Assembly: GCA_030770545.1 (NCBI GenBank)
Contig: CM061090.1
Span: forward strand, 9,813,501 to 9,877,500
Source of the DNA: Macropodus opercularis
Taxonomy: Eukaryota > Chordata > Actinopteri > Anabantiformes > Osphronemidae
Direction: 5' to 3'
DNA: 64,000 nucleotides
In this document: positions 47,701-59,561 of the stretch, piece after piece
How the letters are laid out: every line of letters begins with the position of its first letter
Position numbering within the stretch: the stretch's first letter is position 1
Notes under the pieces: model-generated
Database searches by the model: none
What the model saw: the letters and a program-made list of their open reading frames with translations, nothing else
What the model was told of the DNA's origin: nothing
Translations under genes and position numbers: made by a program

Positions 47701-48540
47701 TCTGCAGGTTATTATTATTACTGGTCATAATATGCTGTAAAGTTCAGTTGTTTCTCCACAATTTAATAGATGTTGCTATAGATGTATTTAAATGTCTCAG
47801 AAAGCAAACAACACTACAGGTAGCAGTGAACATGTGATGTTTCCTAACTAGGACGTACAAAGAAGTGTCATATCAGCTCAGCCAATCACAGACGGGCTGA
47901 TCTCTGGAGAGCAGAAAAACTCTTGAGTTCCTTTTCATTCAAGTTAAGAATTCAAACAAGATGTCGTCTCTCACGTTTGTCCTGTGTGTCACTTGTCTGT
48001 TCATGGGGAAAAGCGGTGAGTTGTGTTTTATGGCTCTAGTTTTTATATACTTCACTAAAAGCTTCTTATATTACTTCATACATTTGTTGTGTTTCTCTTT
48101 TCAAATTTAACATACGTATTTGTTCATCTGCTTTTGTTCTCCTTCCATTTCAGCTCAGGAGATTGATCTGAAAGCGCCATCACTGCTCCATCAGGTGAAA
48201 GGCTTAATATCAGTAAATACAGGAGAGAATGTGACTCTGCGGTGTTTCTTTGAAGGTGATGATTCAGCATGGCTTTTCTGGTACAAGCAAACTCTGGGAC
48301 AAAAACCAAAGCTCATCTCTAGCTTTTATGTGTACGATACAAAAATTAAGTTTCATGATGAATTCAAGGACAATGGACGCTTTAAACTGGAGGCTACAGA
48401 AGGCACAAATCACTTACATGTGTTGAACTTGGATGTCTCAGACTCAGCTACTTACTACTGTGCAAACAGCTATAGTTTTGTCTTGAGTTTTGCAGAGGGT
48501 ATTATTGTCAGTGTAAGAGATCCGAATGTCAACGTCCCAG
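44163..48540 (+). repeat. Tandem duplication B, copy 2
   Basis: Second copy of 39471-43860, including block R copies 3 and 4, the reverse SINE tail and the NITR promoter. Differences noted by eye are mostly single bases and short indels, for example a 3-bp insertion near 45768. Confidence 0.88.
47831..47886 (+). promoter_or_regulatory. CATGTGA and CCAAT, NITR 8
   Basis: CATGTGA 47831-47837 and CCAAT 47882-47886, 75 bp before the ATG; same sequence as NITR 7. Confidence 0.6.
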
Positions 48541-49855
48541 CTTTGGTGCATCAGTCAATGACTGGGAGCCTCCATCCAGGAGGTTCTGTGACGCTGAACT
48601 GTACAGTTCACACTGGGATCTGTGATGGAAAACACAGTGTTTACTGGTTCAAAGACTCTGGACAAACTCCTCCAGGAATCATTTACACCCAGGGAGACAG
48701 AAACGATCAGTGTGAGAGGAAACCAGACACACAGGACTATTACACCAGTACCTGTGTCTACAACCTGCCTCTAAACAGCCTGAGTCTCTCTCATGTTGGG
48801 ACCTACTACTGTGCTGTTGTGTCATGTGGACAAATAGTGTTCGGGAATGGAACCGACATTCACATTAAGCGTGAGTAACTTGTTCCTTTTGAAATATTAT
48901 TGAATATCCGATGTTACTTTTCAGTCAAGCTTTTTGTGAAAAGGTCTGTTTCTAACGTCTGACTCTGCAGATGAGGTGAACTCTCCCAGCTCTCTTGTGT
49001 ATTATTTAAGTGGAGCTTTGACATCCTCCATCCTCATGGTCGTTGTATTGGCTTTATCTGTCTACAAGTTCAAGAAAAACAACTGCCACCGTACAGGTGA
49101 GTCATACTTTCCATGAATTTAACTAAAAAAGAACGTACTATAACTTTTTCATTTTGCTGCATTGAACAAAATAATAAACACGTGATGGCCTCAACCACAT
49201 GGAACCATCAAGTTCAATTTGTTGAACTCAGCTAAAGAAAATAAAAGCGCTACTACTGATTCACTTTATACTTCACTTCAGTTTTCATAAAGTTTGTTCA
49301 AAAACAACCAGAGTTGACCAAAGCGACGAAGGAATAAAAAATCAATGTAAAAGAACAAACAAAACAAGACACTAACGCCAAGATAAAGCTAATGAGCGAG
49401 ACCAAATAAACATCCATTAAGGTAACAAATCACACGAATTATGCAGAAAACAAACCTAAACAAACAAGCTCTTTTATGGAAGAAACCTCTGAAGGACCCT
49501 GACAGCAGACAAAGCACTTCACACTGTGATTACCGGAATCAGATGTGCACGGTTTAAGGGAATTTCTAACATCAGTTTACAGGATGTACTGTAACCATAT
49601 CAATTTTTTGTTTCACTGCTAGAGTGTCAAGCAAGATCTGCCCCCTTCACAACAACTCCACAGGTGACTATTATTTTATCAAGCCATAAATCATGCAGCC
49701 TAGATCACGTGCTGACTCATTTCTACGTATGTTCTCATCAGGGATGTGAAGACAACGTCCACTATGCTGCTTTAAGTGTGAACCTGCCCAACAGGTCAAG
49801 AAAGCAGAGGAGCACCACCAAGACTGAATGTGTCTACTCCAGTGTGAAACGGTAG
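47961..49855 (+). CDS. nitr: NITR 8, V-I-TM-ITIM receptor
   Basis: Model: 47961-48015, 48154-48870, 48971-49096, 49623-49663, 49742-49855 (350 aa), all in phase. The V domain is that of NITR 7 except at CDR2- and CDR3-equivalent positions (DTKIKF for DTKTTF; CANSYSFVLS for CASSHTFMFN). The I domain differs more: MTGS after HQS, a three-residue insertion (QDYYTSTCVYN), CAVVSCGQIV and a J-like FGNGTDIHI. The back half is private: stalk EVNSPSS, transmembrane LSGALTSSILMVVVLALSVY, linker QARSAPFTTTPQ, tail with ITIM NVHYAAL and CVYSSV. Intron 3 is long (about 526 bp). This is probably the parent of the front half of NITR 7. Confidence 0.92.
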
Positions 49856-50635
49856 AAAACGGACCTGAAGTCACGTCACAGCCGTAGCTCACGTTGTCTT
49901 TCCTGTAAAATCAAGCTTTAGCTCATTGTTACCAAGCAGCTCACCATCTGTCTGAATGTTTTAATGGCATCAAATATTTGTAATAAACAATGTAATTCCA
50001 CAGTTATTATGTTCTTTGTACATGACCTTTGCTTTGGGTTTACCCAGTCTACCAGCTGCACTGAATGGACCAGCAAAAACCAAATTATTAGGACGTGGAT
50101 AAAGCCTGAATATACTTCAAATGGTGGCGATTGTTTAACATGGCTTGATCGATTTTCTTTTATTTAAGCAGAACTTTTACATGACGCTGCTGTTTCATTA
50201 TTAGATACTGTTTTGTCAAGCTTTTATCAGTACAGACACTTTATATTCAAGGTATTTGTTGAAGTAGTAGTCAGTGTTGCAGCACGTTGCGTAGGAACAG
50301 GAGCAGCTTGACTTCTACATGTGTGAGTATAGGAAGCGTGCGGTCCAGTACAAAGTGCAGTGGATGTGTGTACTATGTGTGTACTATGGTCTGTGTGTGT
50401 GTTCAGTGCAATGGTAACTGTGGCTTCTTCATACATGAGAACCTCATGTTAAGGCTGCGGTTGACCTCATCTACTGTATTATATAAAGAAACAAGTGAGT
50501 ATGAAGAAACCTAATTGTTCTGATGCAACAGTAAAACCACTCAGGAAGCTTTTTTCGCTGACCTAAAAACACAAAGCCCAGCTAGTGAACAGTGCCACTG
50601 CTTGTGTTAAAGCAGTTAGTGCTCACTGGCCTTCA
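49856..50635. other. Intergenic after NITR 8
   Basis: No exon recognised. A GT-rich stretch lies at about 50370-50405. Confidence 0.45.
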
Positions 50636-50639
50636 ACAC

Positions 50640-51210
50640 CTGACTTTGAGGGTGAGTTCACTCATACAACAAAGTTTGTGTCATTTAATTATGGCTAGTC
50701 TGCAATTGAAGAAATAAAAGCTAAAATTTGTGATAATGACATCTGACACTTACACAGATAAGGTGTGACTGTTGAGTGGAGCTTTGACGTTCTTCATCAT
50801 TCTGGCTGTTTTTCTTTTCTCACATTACAAAAAAAGAATCTTCAGTCAGTCCACAGGTACCTAAGACGTCTTTGTATACACACACTAGAGTTACTGAATA
50901 TTTTCTTTTGAAACCAGAGCCCAAAGCAAGGCTTTCATCTATTCACACAACACACACAGAGGTAAATACCATATTTCTTCTCAACAGCCACTCTCGTAAC
51001 TTTCAGCACCTCACTTATCTGTCTTAGACATTTATTTCCAACAGGAACCAACTTGAAATCCATCCTTGTCCATGTCCAAACCATCTAATTTGTTAACAGG
51101 TTGATCAAGATGGAGACAGCCTTTATTATGCTGCTCTAAGCGCTAGGAGATCAAGAAGACACAAGGATGACGCCAACGCTCACTGTGTGTATTCCAGTGT
51201 AAAGCTGTAG
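50640..51210 (+). pseudogene. NITR relic (psi-2): exons 3-5 without Ig domains
   Basis: 'ctgactttgag|ggtgagtt' (50640-50655) is the 3' edge of a lost I-domain exon and its donor. The transmembrane exon (about 50759-50857) reads LLSGALTFFIILAVFLFSHY, but an in-frame TGA precedes it (50767-50769). The linker (about 50920-50961; EPKARLSSIHTTHTE) and the tail exon (51101-51210; SLYYAAL, CVYSSV) remain well preserved. No leader or V exon upstream. Dead by truncation and stop. Confidence 0.88.
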
Positions 51211-51715
51211 TTTGCACTGTGTGAGTAGGCTGCTTCTACTTGGATGTGCCCTGTAGGTTTAAAAGTGCAGTAGATCTAGAGACACAAACGTGTAAACCAT
51301 GTCTATGTTCATTTACTATCTATCTACAATCTTGTATTATTTTATTTCATGTGTTCCATGGCAAGAGTCCTTTTTGCATCTTATTTGTAAATTGCTTTAG
51401 CTACAGCAGGACTGACGTAAGTTGTCTGTCTTTTATCAAAACTATATTATAAAGTTTCTGGTCCGTGTGTAATTCAGTTTATGAATTATTTCTTACAGAA
51501 AGTTAAAATACTATTGTATTAGATTTTGCATATTTAGTTTCTTTTCTTTTTGTTCTGGGTGGCAGGATGTTTGATACCAGGTGTCTCTCTGTGTGAAGTT
51601 TACATGTTGTTGGGGAACAAAGAAGCATAAATTATGATGATAATATCTATAATTTAGAGTCCACAAATCTTGGTTATTAGCTAAATTTATCATTGATTAA
51701 TTAATTGATTATCAT
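51211..51715. other. Region between NITR relic psi-2 and a dispersed repeat
   Basis: No gene seen. AT-rich. Confidence 0.4.
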
Positions 51716-51719
51716 TAGA

Positions 51720-52001
51720 TAGCAAACTATCAAATTAATAGAATTAAAAGTATTACTAATTACCCAATATTACAAATTATTAGTTAATTTAGCAAACAGT
51801 GAAGCATGAATTCCGAGCCACAGCCGTGAGTTTAGCTAGTATTGCAAACCATATACCAATAATCACAGACAACGACTAGTTAAGCTATGACACCTTTATT
51901 ACTTAAACAATATTGATGATCAACAATGGTTCAGCAACAAGCAACATCGCAACTTAAAGCATAATAAAGGACTACTACTCTAATGTGTCTTGAGGTGACA
52001 G

Positions 52002-52052
<51 letters not shown>

Positions 52053-52080
52053 GAGGAAGAGGTCACCAAGATGGCGGAGC
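51720..52080 (-). repeat. Dispersed repeat family X, copy 1 (inverted relative to copy 2)
   Basis: Its reverse complement aligns over about 300 bp with 62890-63230; a shared landmark is 'accatataccaataat' (51850-51865). It includes a (TG)n(AG)n microsatellite (51998-52051), and the partner copy also has an AC repeat there. The element's class was not determined. Confidence 0.7.
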
Positions 52081-52489
52081 CAGCTGTGTGACACAAAATG
52101 GCGGGTGGTCAATCCATGTGTGTGTGGTTGAACCAGAAGCGAGTGGCGCTCAGAGGACAATGAAAGTTCAGAGTCAGAGAGGAAGTACCAACGTTAGTCA
52201 GATCTAGAACACACAGATGTTTCACCACAAGGCTGCAGAGCAAGATGGTGTAGCTTGTCTGCGTTGGCCTGCGAGGGTGAATTTACACATCTAGGAGCGT
52301 TTCACAATCCTGTGGTGAACACGCAGAAACCATACGTGGCGGTACAGTCACTAAAACAATGCACCATCAAGAAAACATGAACTGATCACCGTTCTTAATT
52401 CTCTGCTCAGACTTAGCTGGTTTGCCTCTGTCTTACTGTGACAGAGTCGGGGTTTGAGTGGTCCAATTGAAGTGGGAATCAGTGTTGCA

Positions 52490-52840
52490 GGCGTTCTTAT
52501 TGCGGCGGTCCGGTTCTCCGTCGGAGGTTACGTTCATGGATCAGCTGATCACGGCGATCGTCTCGGCGGCTTCGATGTAAAACCGTGGCAGCGGTGCCAG
52601 TGAGCAGCTGCGTGATGCCAGTGGATCCTCTGAGCAGAGCGCGATCAGGCTCATTCCGTCTGAGACGGTTGCCGGTTCCTGGAGCAGTTTCCCTCCGCCA
52701 TGTTCCCGGGCAGGATGAGGGCAGAAGGTCCAGGAGCAGGGAAGAGTGCAGGAGAAAGAGAACAGGCGAGCCACGAGTTGGGTTTATATCGGTACGGACT
52801 TTCAGTCCGCCCACCAGGCTTTGCATCCAATCACTGTTTG
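52490..52840 (-). repeat. GC-rich, promoter-like segment next to repeat X
   Basis: Unusually CpG-rich for this neighbourhood. On the minus strand 'gatataaaccca' (about 52780) is followed by a pyrimidine-rich stretch, then an ATG in 'aacatggcggagg' (52695-52707). It could be the promoter/leader end of a retroelement to which repeat X belongs, or an unrelated CpG-rich promoter. No long ORF follows. Confidence 0.35.
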
Positions 52841-53059
52841 TGATTTAAATGGCTCTTTGTTCTCAAAGAGGTGTGAACTGGATTGGATGCCATTCACCCA
52901 CTGACTTGTTATATGGCTCTTTGTTTGAGGGAAAACTCGAGTTAGGCTTCCCAGTTTCCACGTAGGCCTTCGTCTGAGACACATAAACATCTACATTACC
53001 AATGTCGAGGATCTGCATTGTTGGGCATATAACCCCAACCATGTTATGCCCGTGTCTGT

Positions 53060-53262
53060 GTATGCTTCCACCGGTTTCTTCCCACAGTGAATGCATTTAG
53101 GTTGCAGGACAGGCTAACTTGTCTATAGGTATGAATGCGAGAGTGAGTGCTTGTCTGTGTGTTGTGCTGTCATGAACTGACCATCTGTCCAGGGTGAACC
53201 TCGTCTCTCACCCGATTGTATGCAGGAATAGGCCCCAGCAGGCCTAAAAGTCAAGTTCAAGA
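53060..53262 (+). repeat. SINE-type repeat, tail fragment
   Basis: 'tttcttcccacagtgaatgcat', 'ctgtccagggtgaacctcg' and 'ctcacccgattgtatgcagg' match the common fish family's body and tail. A head-like fragment ('cacagcaagaaggccctggg') lies separately at 53443-53462. Confidence 0.6.
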
Positions 53263-53269
53263 TATTGAA

Positions 53270-54745
53270 TCAGTGAGTATCACAATGATCGTGACACAGG
53301 TGCATCTGAGAGGCAAAGTAAGAGAAGTGCCAAAAAGGAAATTGTTTTGTATAAAGTGGCCACAGACAAATGTTTTCTTGTCCTTCCTGACAGATGTTTC
53401 CTTAGTCTTTCACTAGTTTCACAGAGAAGCCCTGTTCCCTCACAGCAAGAAGGCCCTGGGTTCATTTGCTCATGCTTCCTTTCCTCCACGCTTCATAATT
53501 CAAATCCACCACAAAAAGGTCAAGGGTCAAAGTCTTACGTCCTCTTTCTCTTCCACTTCTTTTCAGAGTGGAGAAATTTCTGGGAGAAGGTCGGAGCTTA
53601 GATCAGTTTAAAAGTTGATCAGTTTTACGACAGGAGCTAAGACCGACGTTGCAGCATACCTGCAAGAAATAGGCTAAGATAGTGAGACAATGACATATTG
53701 ATTAATGTGGGGCTCCTACTAGGTACCATTTAACATGAAATAGTTCAGGTTTGCTATATACCACATGGATTGAAATGAACTTGATTGAAAAAGTAAAGAA
53801 AGTGGAACCCAGAACAAGGGTAAGGTGAAGGGAAAGTCAATCCTGTATCACAGTGGCTGTATTTGTATGCGGACAAATGAAAAGGAGAAAATCTGTCAGG
53901 AATAAACCTGAGCCTGGACAAAACTGCACAATTTCAAAATCACTGGAACAAACAAAAAACAAAGACAGGTGAATGTTGCTGAAATGCACTTAGGGTTTCA
54001 AGAGAGGTTTCATCATAATGGGCTAGAAGGTCATCATTAAGGAAAACTAGATAATACAGTTATGCACAACACCATTAAACACATTTGGGCCGAGTCTACA
54101 AAGATTGTCGCTCATTCAGGTAAGGCTGCTTAGAAGTTGATCATCATCAGGTCATGACATCTGTACTTCTTTCTTCTTGGTCGTCCAGACAACACAATTC
54201 AACTTTGAGACAACCTCACCTGAATTTATGAGAATCTGCCGTGAGTCATGACAGGAAGTGGCAACACATTCGGTGTTGAGCTAATTCTAGCCAACGTCAC
54301 TGTGCCAAAGTGTTGACTAGACATGCAGTCACTCATTTTAAATGCTTATAATGTAACTCTGCAAGTGTTTGTGTTCTTTGTGTTCCTCCCACAGATAATT
54401 CCTAATCCACGGATCACAAGCTCAGTTCAACTCTCAATGTACTGCTGCTAAAACTACAGATATAGTTTTTAGTTTGAATATTACCTAAAACATAACATAA
54501 ACAAAAAACAAACATAAAAGCACATCATTGAAACAGTCGTGGAGGATTGTCTGGCATTCATACAGTGCCTCATTCACTGACTCATACTTTCTATTATTAT
54601 TAATAAGCAAATACTGGAAACTGGGCAGGTTTCTTGGTACTGCTGTAGTTTTCATTTTTCATTACTTATTATGGTTATGTGTTTATTTCTGCTGTGTTCT
54701 ATTCCTTCTCAATAACCAGACTGGCCTCTACACACTATAAACAGC
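53270..54745. other. Intergenic
   Basis: No coding exon or Ig/ITIM remnant noticed apart from the SINE head fragment near 53443. Confidence 0.4.
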
Positions 54746-54751
54746 AGTGAA

Positions 54752-54795
54752 CATGTGACTCTGTTTCCTGTGCAGGACATTTCAGGCTGACCAAT
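54752..54795 (+). promoter_or_regulatory. CATGTGA and CCAAT before the Ig-less NITR locus
   Basis: 'gcagtgaaCATGTGA' (54752-54758) and GACCAATCAAACACG (CCAAT 54791-54795), the same pair as at the intact loci. They lie 123 bp before the first ATG of the remaining frame. Confidence 0.6.
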
Positions 54796-54917
54796 CAAAC
54801 ACGTGGTGTCTGAAGAAAAGAGCAAGTACCAGTCTTCAGTCTATTAAAAACGACTTTGAATACCAAGCTACATTATCTTCAAGCTTTGAGTAACTAAATG
54901 CATACTACAGCTACAGA

Positions 54918-55408
54918 ATGTTTCTAACATATCTGTTGCCACGTCGCATGGACTGCGTGATGGTAATGACCTTTTTGATCGGGTGCCTGACATTTACCCT
55001 CTTCTTCCTTGTCCTGCTGATGTACTTACTCTGCAAGATGAGCAGCAGAATCGCCCACCGCTCTCCAAGTAAGTGGCGCGTCTCATACCTGGCAGCATGT
55101 ACTGTCACTGGGTTCACATCTTAACAACAAAGCCTTTTGTGTTTTACAACCAGAGTCCCAAGAAGCTGTTCTCTACACAACACACGCAGAGGTGACAGTA
55201 ACGTCTGATATTTAAACACTATAATGGTCTTGTGGGTTTTGGTCAGGAACCATATTAAAATCGATGTCGCATTGTCTGCTTTTGTTAACTGAAGGGGCAA
55301 GAGGACAGCCTTCATTACGCTGCTGTAATTATTAAGTCTCCCAAAAGACCAAGGCGACAGAGGAACAGGACGGAGTATGAATGTGTTTACTCTGATATAA
55401 ACGTGTAG
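54918..55408 (+). CDS. Ig-less NITR-derived transmembrane/ITIM mini-gene (possible)
   Basis: Model: 54918-55068, 55154-55191, 55295-55408 (100 aa). These are the NITR transmembrane, linker and tail exons; they keep the normal phases and contain no stop. The product would have a short N-terminus (MFLTYLLPRR), one transmembrane helix (about 18-39), a linker (SQEAVLYTTHAEG) and a tail with ITIM SLHYAAV and ECVYSDI, but no Ig domain. 'agctttgagtaacta' (54882-54896) looks like the scar of the lost I-exon end and donor. The last intron uses an AAG acceptor, which is allowed but less common. It is either a decayed locus whose frames happen to be intact or a small inhibitory adaptor-like protein. Expression data would decide. 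Confidence 0.5.
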
Positions 55409-58400
55409 CGCTGGACATTATTGTTATTGGTACTTAGTCACAGAAATGACTAAGGCCTGCTTATAATTGTATGAGCTGTAATAACACGCTGGCTACTACT
55501 TTTACTCAGGAATCAATAATAACTTTTAATACTATACAGTGAGTTAGATTTACACATGCTGTTTCAAACTTGCTAGAGGAGTGAGGACTATGGAGCCCAG
55601 GGGCAGAAGTGGTCAGAAAAAAAGCTGAAAAAACGTTTCCAAAGCACCAAAGATGTTTGTGTGAGCACAAAACTCTAGATCATATCTTGTACGCATGAGA
55701 AAGTTTCTGTTGCTCTTCATCTGGTGCACATGCACCAAATATGATCTCATGCACCACCGAAATCTTTTTGTCTTCAGGTCCACTCATAGTCTGGTGTCAA
55801 ATACAAACCACAAGAATGAAATGCATACTGTGTAATCTGACAAGACGGCTGTTATAGAGGGTTGGTTGTAATAAGTCTTTTCCTGTCCAGCAATGTTACA
55901 ATCTAGTGTTTATCAGTTGAATTGTCATAAATATAGGCTCTGAAAACCTTCATATTAATATAGTTCTGTGCTGTTTCAAAAACTGTTCAATATTTTATAT
56001 ACAATTTAACTTGATAATAAAATTGATTATTATTTTACAGTCAAATGTGACATTATGACATCAATATGTTGGCCTATACTCATTTAAGAGAAGAATATCA
56101 CTTCAATTGGCTCTTGTTCTAATTCCCCTGAACCCATGGGTGTTTTGATTACTTTCCGTTGAGCCAAATAAAAGCAGTTGTAGACGCAGAAAACTGGGTG
56201 ATGTATTAAAAATTCATGCAAATTCATCTTCTTCAGCAGAACTTCAGAATTCAGTTTACATGTAGATGTCATTTGGCAACAGCATACTGATAATGACGGG
56301 CATGCAAAGTTAAAATTCCGTCATTAAAATAAATACTTACAGTCGTGTAAAAAATAGGACACCCTATGAAAGCCCGGGAATTTTGTACCATTTTTCAATA
56401 TATGGATATTTCAACTCAATGTCTATAGGTTGAGTCATGGCAACTGGACTTTTTCTAGTTAGTAGCAACGTTTCACCACCTGTCCAGGTGGTTCATCAGT
56501 CTGTGGGAAGTTGGTAGAGACCATGGATTTATCCTCCAGTTTGGTTTCACTTCACACCTGTGAAGAATGGGATTGTCATGCTAACAGTGGGGGTGCGAGG
56601 GTAATGAGTAGGTGTGAAATCTCAACTACCGTGACTCCTCCTCCACCATTACAGGGTGGTTAAGTGTCTCCTTTGTGGGGGACGTGTGAAGTGGTCTTGA
56701 TCTTTCTGGGCATAGTTGAAAGGGCAGCAGATGGAGACAAGTTGTGTCTGAGGCCTCCACCCCTGTTGAGAGAGGGGCTGTTCACCTGGACACGTACGGC
56801 TTCTCTGACGCCTCGTTCAAACCACCAACTCAATGTTAACAATACTACTAATACTAATAAAGTAATAAGTTAAAAGTGAAGTAATATGATGTAATTCTAC
56901 ATAAATGCATATTCTAACAATAGGTTGCCATCTACCAGTCTCTGACATCGGTCTGAACAAAGTGTACCCTACTCCTCAATGCAGACGTCTTGCAGCTGTG
57001 AGCTGTTTGAGGGGTTCCTTGCATATACAACCAATTTCAAGTCACTTCACAGCATCTCTCGCTGTTTCTGTTTATTTCTTCCTCTGTGATTTCTCTTCCT
57101 GAGTCTGAGTGCTTTGCACATGTCTGTTCTAGTAATCGTGTGGATAAGTTAAACCTGTGGAATTGTGCTAGTGTGGACTGTTTGGGACTTGCAGAGACTG
57201 GCTGTTCACTTACCTGTGGGATCTCCCTATGAACTTAAAAGATTGATCCTTGGCTCAGATCTGCGGGTCCAATCTGCATCTACAAGGCTGCTGAGATCAG
57301 CTGCAGTGGATTATTGTGCCTCCACCTCTGTTTCCAGTGTTGCTGTGGAGCCTCATTCTACGCCTGCTCTTGTTCCAGCTCTGAGGCACAGTCTGTGGCC
57401 CTACAGAGGTCTGTCATCCCACCGCCTGCTTCTGCAGCTGTTGTCCTTGTTCCAGGGAGGTTAGATAAAGCCCTGGCGTTCCTGTTGGTTTTCAGTGCAC
57501 TGGTATCTGCACGAGTCCTGTCTGGTTCCGGTGGCGTTGGAGAGACCCCCAGTGATTCTGTTTGGTTCCTGTGTGCAAAAGTAATGTCTTGTTCTGTCAC
57601 CGATGTGGAGGTGTATCCTCTGTCCCCAGTGGTTTAGGGGTGTTCGCCGCCACCTCCTCGTCTGACAGGTGGCCTGGAGAGAGTCGCCACCACCTTGTCT
57701 TGTTCCATGTTCAGAGGGTGTGAGGAGACGCCCTCACCTGCTTCTGTTTCTGGCGACGAGAAAGCATCCTGTTCCTGTTCTGTCTTCAGAGTGCCTGGAA
57801 GCACTCGTGTCCTGGTTCGGAGCCCAGCGTTGGTCTGTTCACCCAGGCTTCCAGGACCGCAGCAGTGAGCTCACCAACGGTCCCTGAATGCAGCATGGTT
57901 GCTGCGCCTCTCTCTTCTACCCAGAATTCAGCGGTGCTCCTGAGGTGTCTCCTGTGTTTGTCAGTTCTTCCCATCCCTCTGTCACCTGCAGCTGCAGCGA
58001 TGGTTTGGCCTCTGTCGCCCTCCATGAAGATCCTGGGCTGGGGTCTGTTTCTGTTTATTTATTTCTCTGTGTTTTCACTTCCTGAGTCTGTTGTTCCTGT
58101 CCTGTTAATTATTACATGCACCTTCCTGATTCCCTGTCAGTATTTAAGTTCTGTTCTGTGTGTGCCTGTTTTCTCGGTTCATTACTGGTGGTGATAATAA
58201 TAATAATAATAATAAATGATATAAATATAATAAAAGAAAGTAACAAAATACCCAGGCTGTTATAGGGTTTTTAATAGGGTTTCATAATTTTCTCACACAA
58301 CTGTATGTAAAGCAGCTTCCTCCCTGACAAAACAAAATTTGATCAATATTCAATTATACCACACCACACTTTTCTTATTATTACACACTACAGTATTTAT

Positions 58401-59430
58401 TCTGTGTTGTGACACAGAATGGGTTAGCATATTGCTATGTCTTATTATAACTGTATCATCATATAATATTGTGATAAACTCACTAACAAACTAAATGGCT
58501 GTAAAGGCCGACAAACTAACTCAAGGAGACTCTGTCCTATCAAACTGGGGCTGGACCCAATTGTACAGACCACAACCGACTACAAAGTATCAAAATAACT
58601 CTAAACAACAACAAATCCGTATAAAGCAGGAGAATAATTCAACCACAATAGAAAGACCTAAAAATCACCACACAGCCCGAGTCAACAGAAAGGTAAAGTA
58701 CAGACTAATCAAAGCGGCAAAGGAAACTCACTGCAAGGCAGGACAATAGGTTAGACCACAAAAGTACAAACTGGCTAAGAAAAAAACAAACAAAGGGCAA
58801 ACTTTCAGTACGATGGAAGACGAAACGAAATGAGTAAGAGACAATGTAGCATGATGAGATGGTAGGGTAAACTGAACTGACAAAACACGGTTTAACAAAA
58901 CACGGCCTCCAGGAGGCCAGAGGGCTGAACCGTAACAAATTTAGAAACAAATGTTCTCTTTTTGACGCATGCACTAGACTAACAACTTCCCTTGACTACA
59001 TGTAGCAGTGAGCGTGTGTGTGTGTTTGTGTGTGTCTGTGGTCATCTTATACAAAACAATTTCCTTTTTGGCAGTTGTCTTATTTTTCTTATTTCAGATG
59101 TTGTGAATGATATTCGATGTTAAAACCTTTGCTTTGTTAATAGCTTCACTGATACCGCTGAACTTTAAGCGGCTTGGGAGGTTTTACAGTGTAGTGATTA
59201 CCTGTCCCCTTCCCTTATATGAGCAGTGTGTAACTGCAAATGTCTGTTCAGCACAACACAGGATACATTGTGGTTTCTGTGTATTACACACTATGCAAAG
59301 AAAGGTGTGGTGCTCTTGATTTGCTTAACACACATCTCAAGTAAGACCAATGATGTAATTTCCAATTGTCTGCAATACTTCCCACTGCACAAAATATTTA
59401 AAAAAACTACATTGACATGGTAGGTAGCAG
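55409..59430. other. Long intergenic stretch before the last intact NITR
   Basis: No gene recognised. At 57165-58180 the DNA is Ser/Leu/Pro-codon-like and relatively GC-rich, with overlapping ORFs in several frames and internally repeated phrases ('gttccagctctgagg', 'cagctgttgtccttg'). It looks like part of a repetitive element rather than a gene. A (TAA)n run lies at about 58193-58214. Confidence 0.4.
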
Positions 59431-59434
59431 GGAA

Positions 59435-59488
59435 CATGTGATTGAACTGACTATAGAGCACAAACCCAGACACCTTAGATTGGCCAAT
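59435..59488 (+). promoter_or_regulatory. CATGTGA and CCAAT, NITR 9
   Basis: 'agcagggaaCATGTGA' (59435-59441) and GGCCAATCAAACACAG (CCAAT 59484-59488), 74 bp before the ATG. Confidence 0.6.
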
Positions 59489-59561
59489 CAAACACAGCCT
59501 TGCCCTCTAAGAGCATTAAACCCAGTGATGTTGTGTCATTCAGCACAGCAACTTCAACAAA

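Noticed and set aside
57165..57637. Overlapping Ser/Leu-rich ORFs that might be a gene
   Set aside because: Several frames are open at once, phrases are repeated, and no domain or splice structure is recognised.
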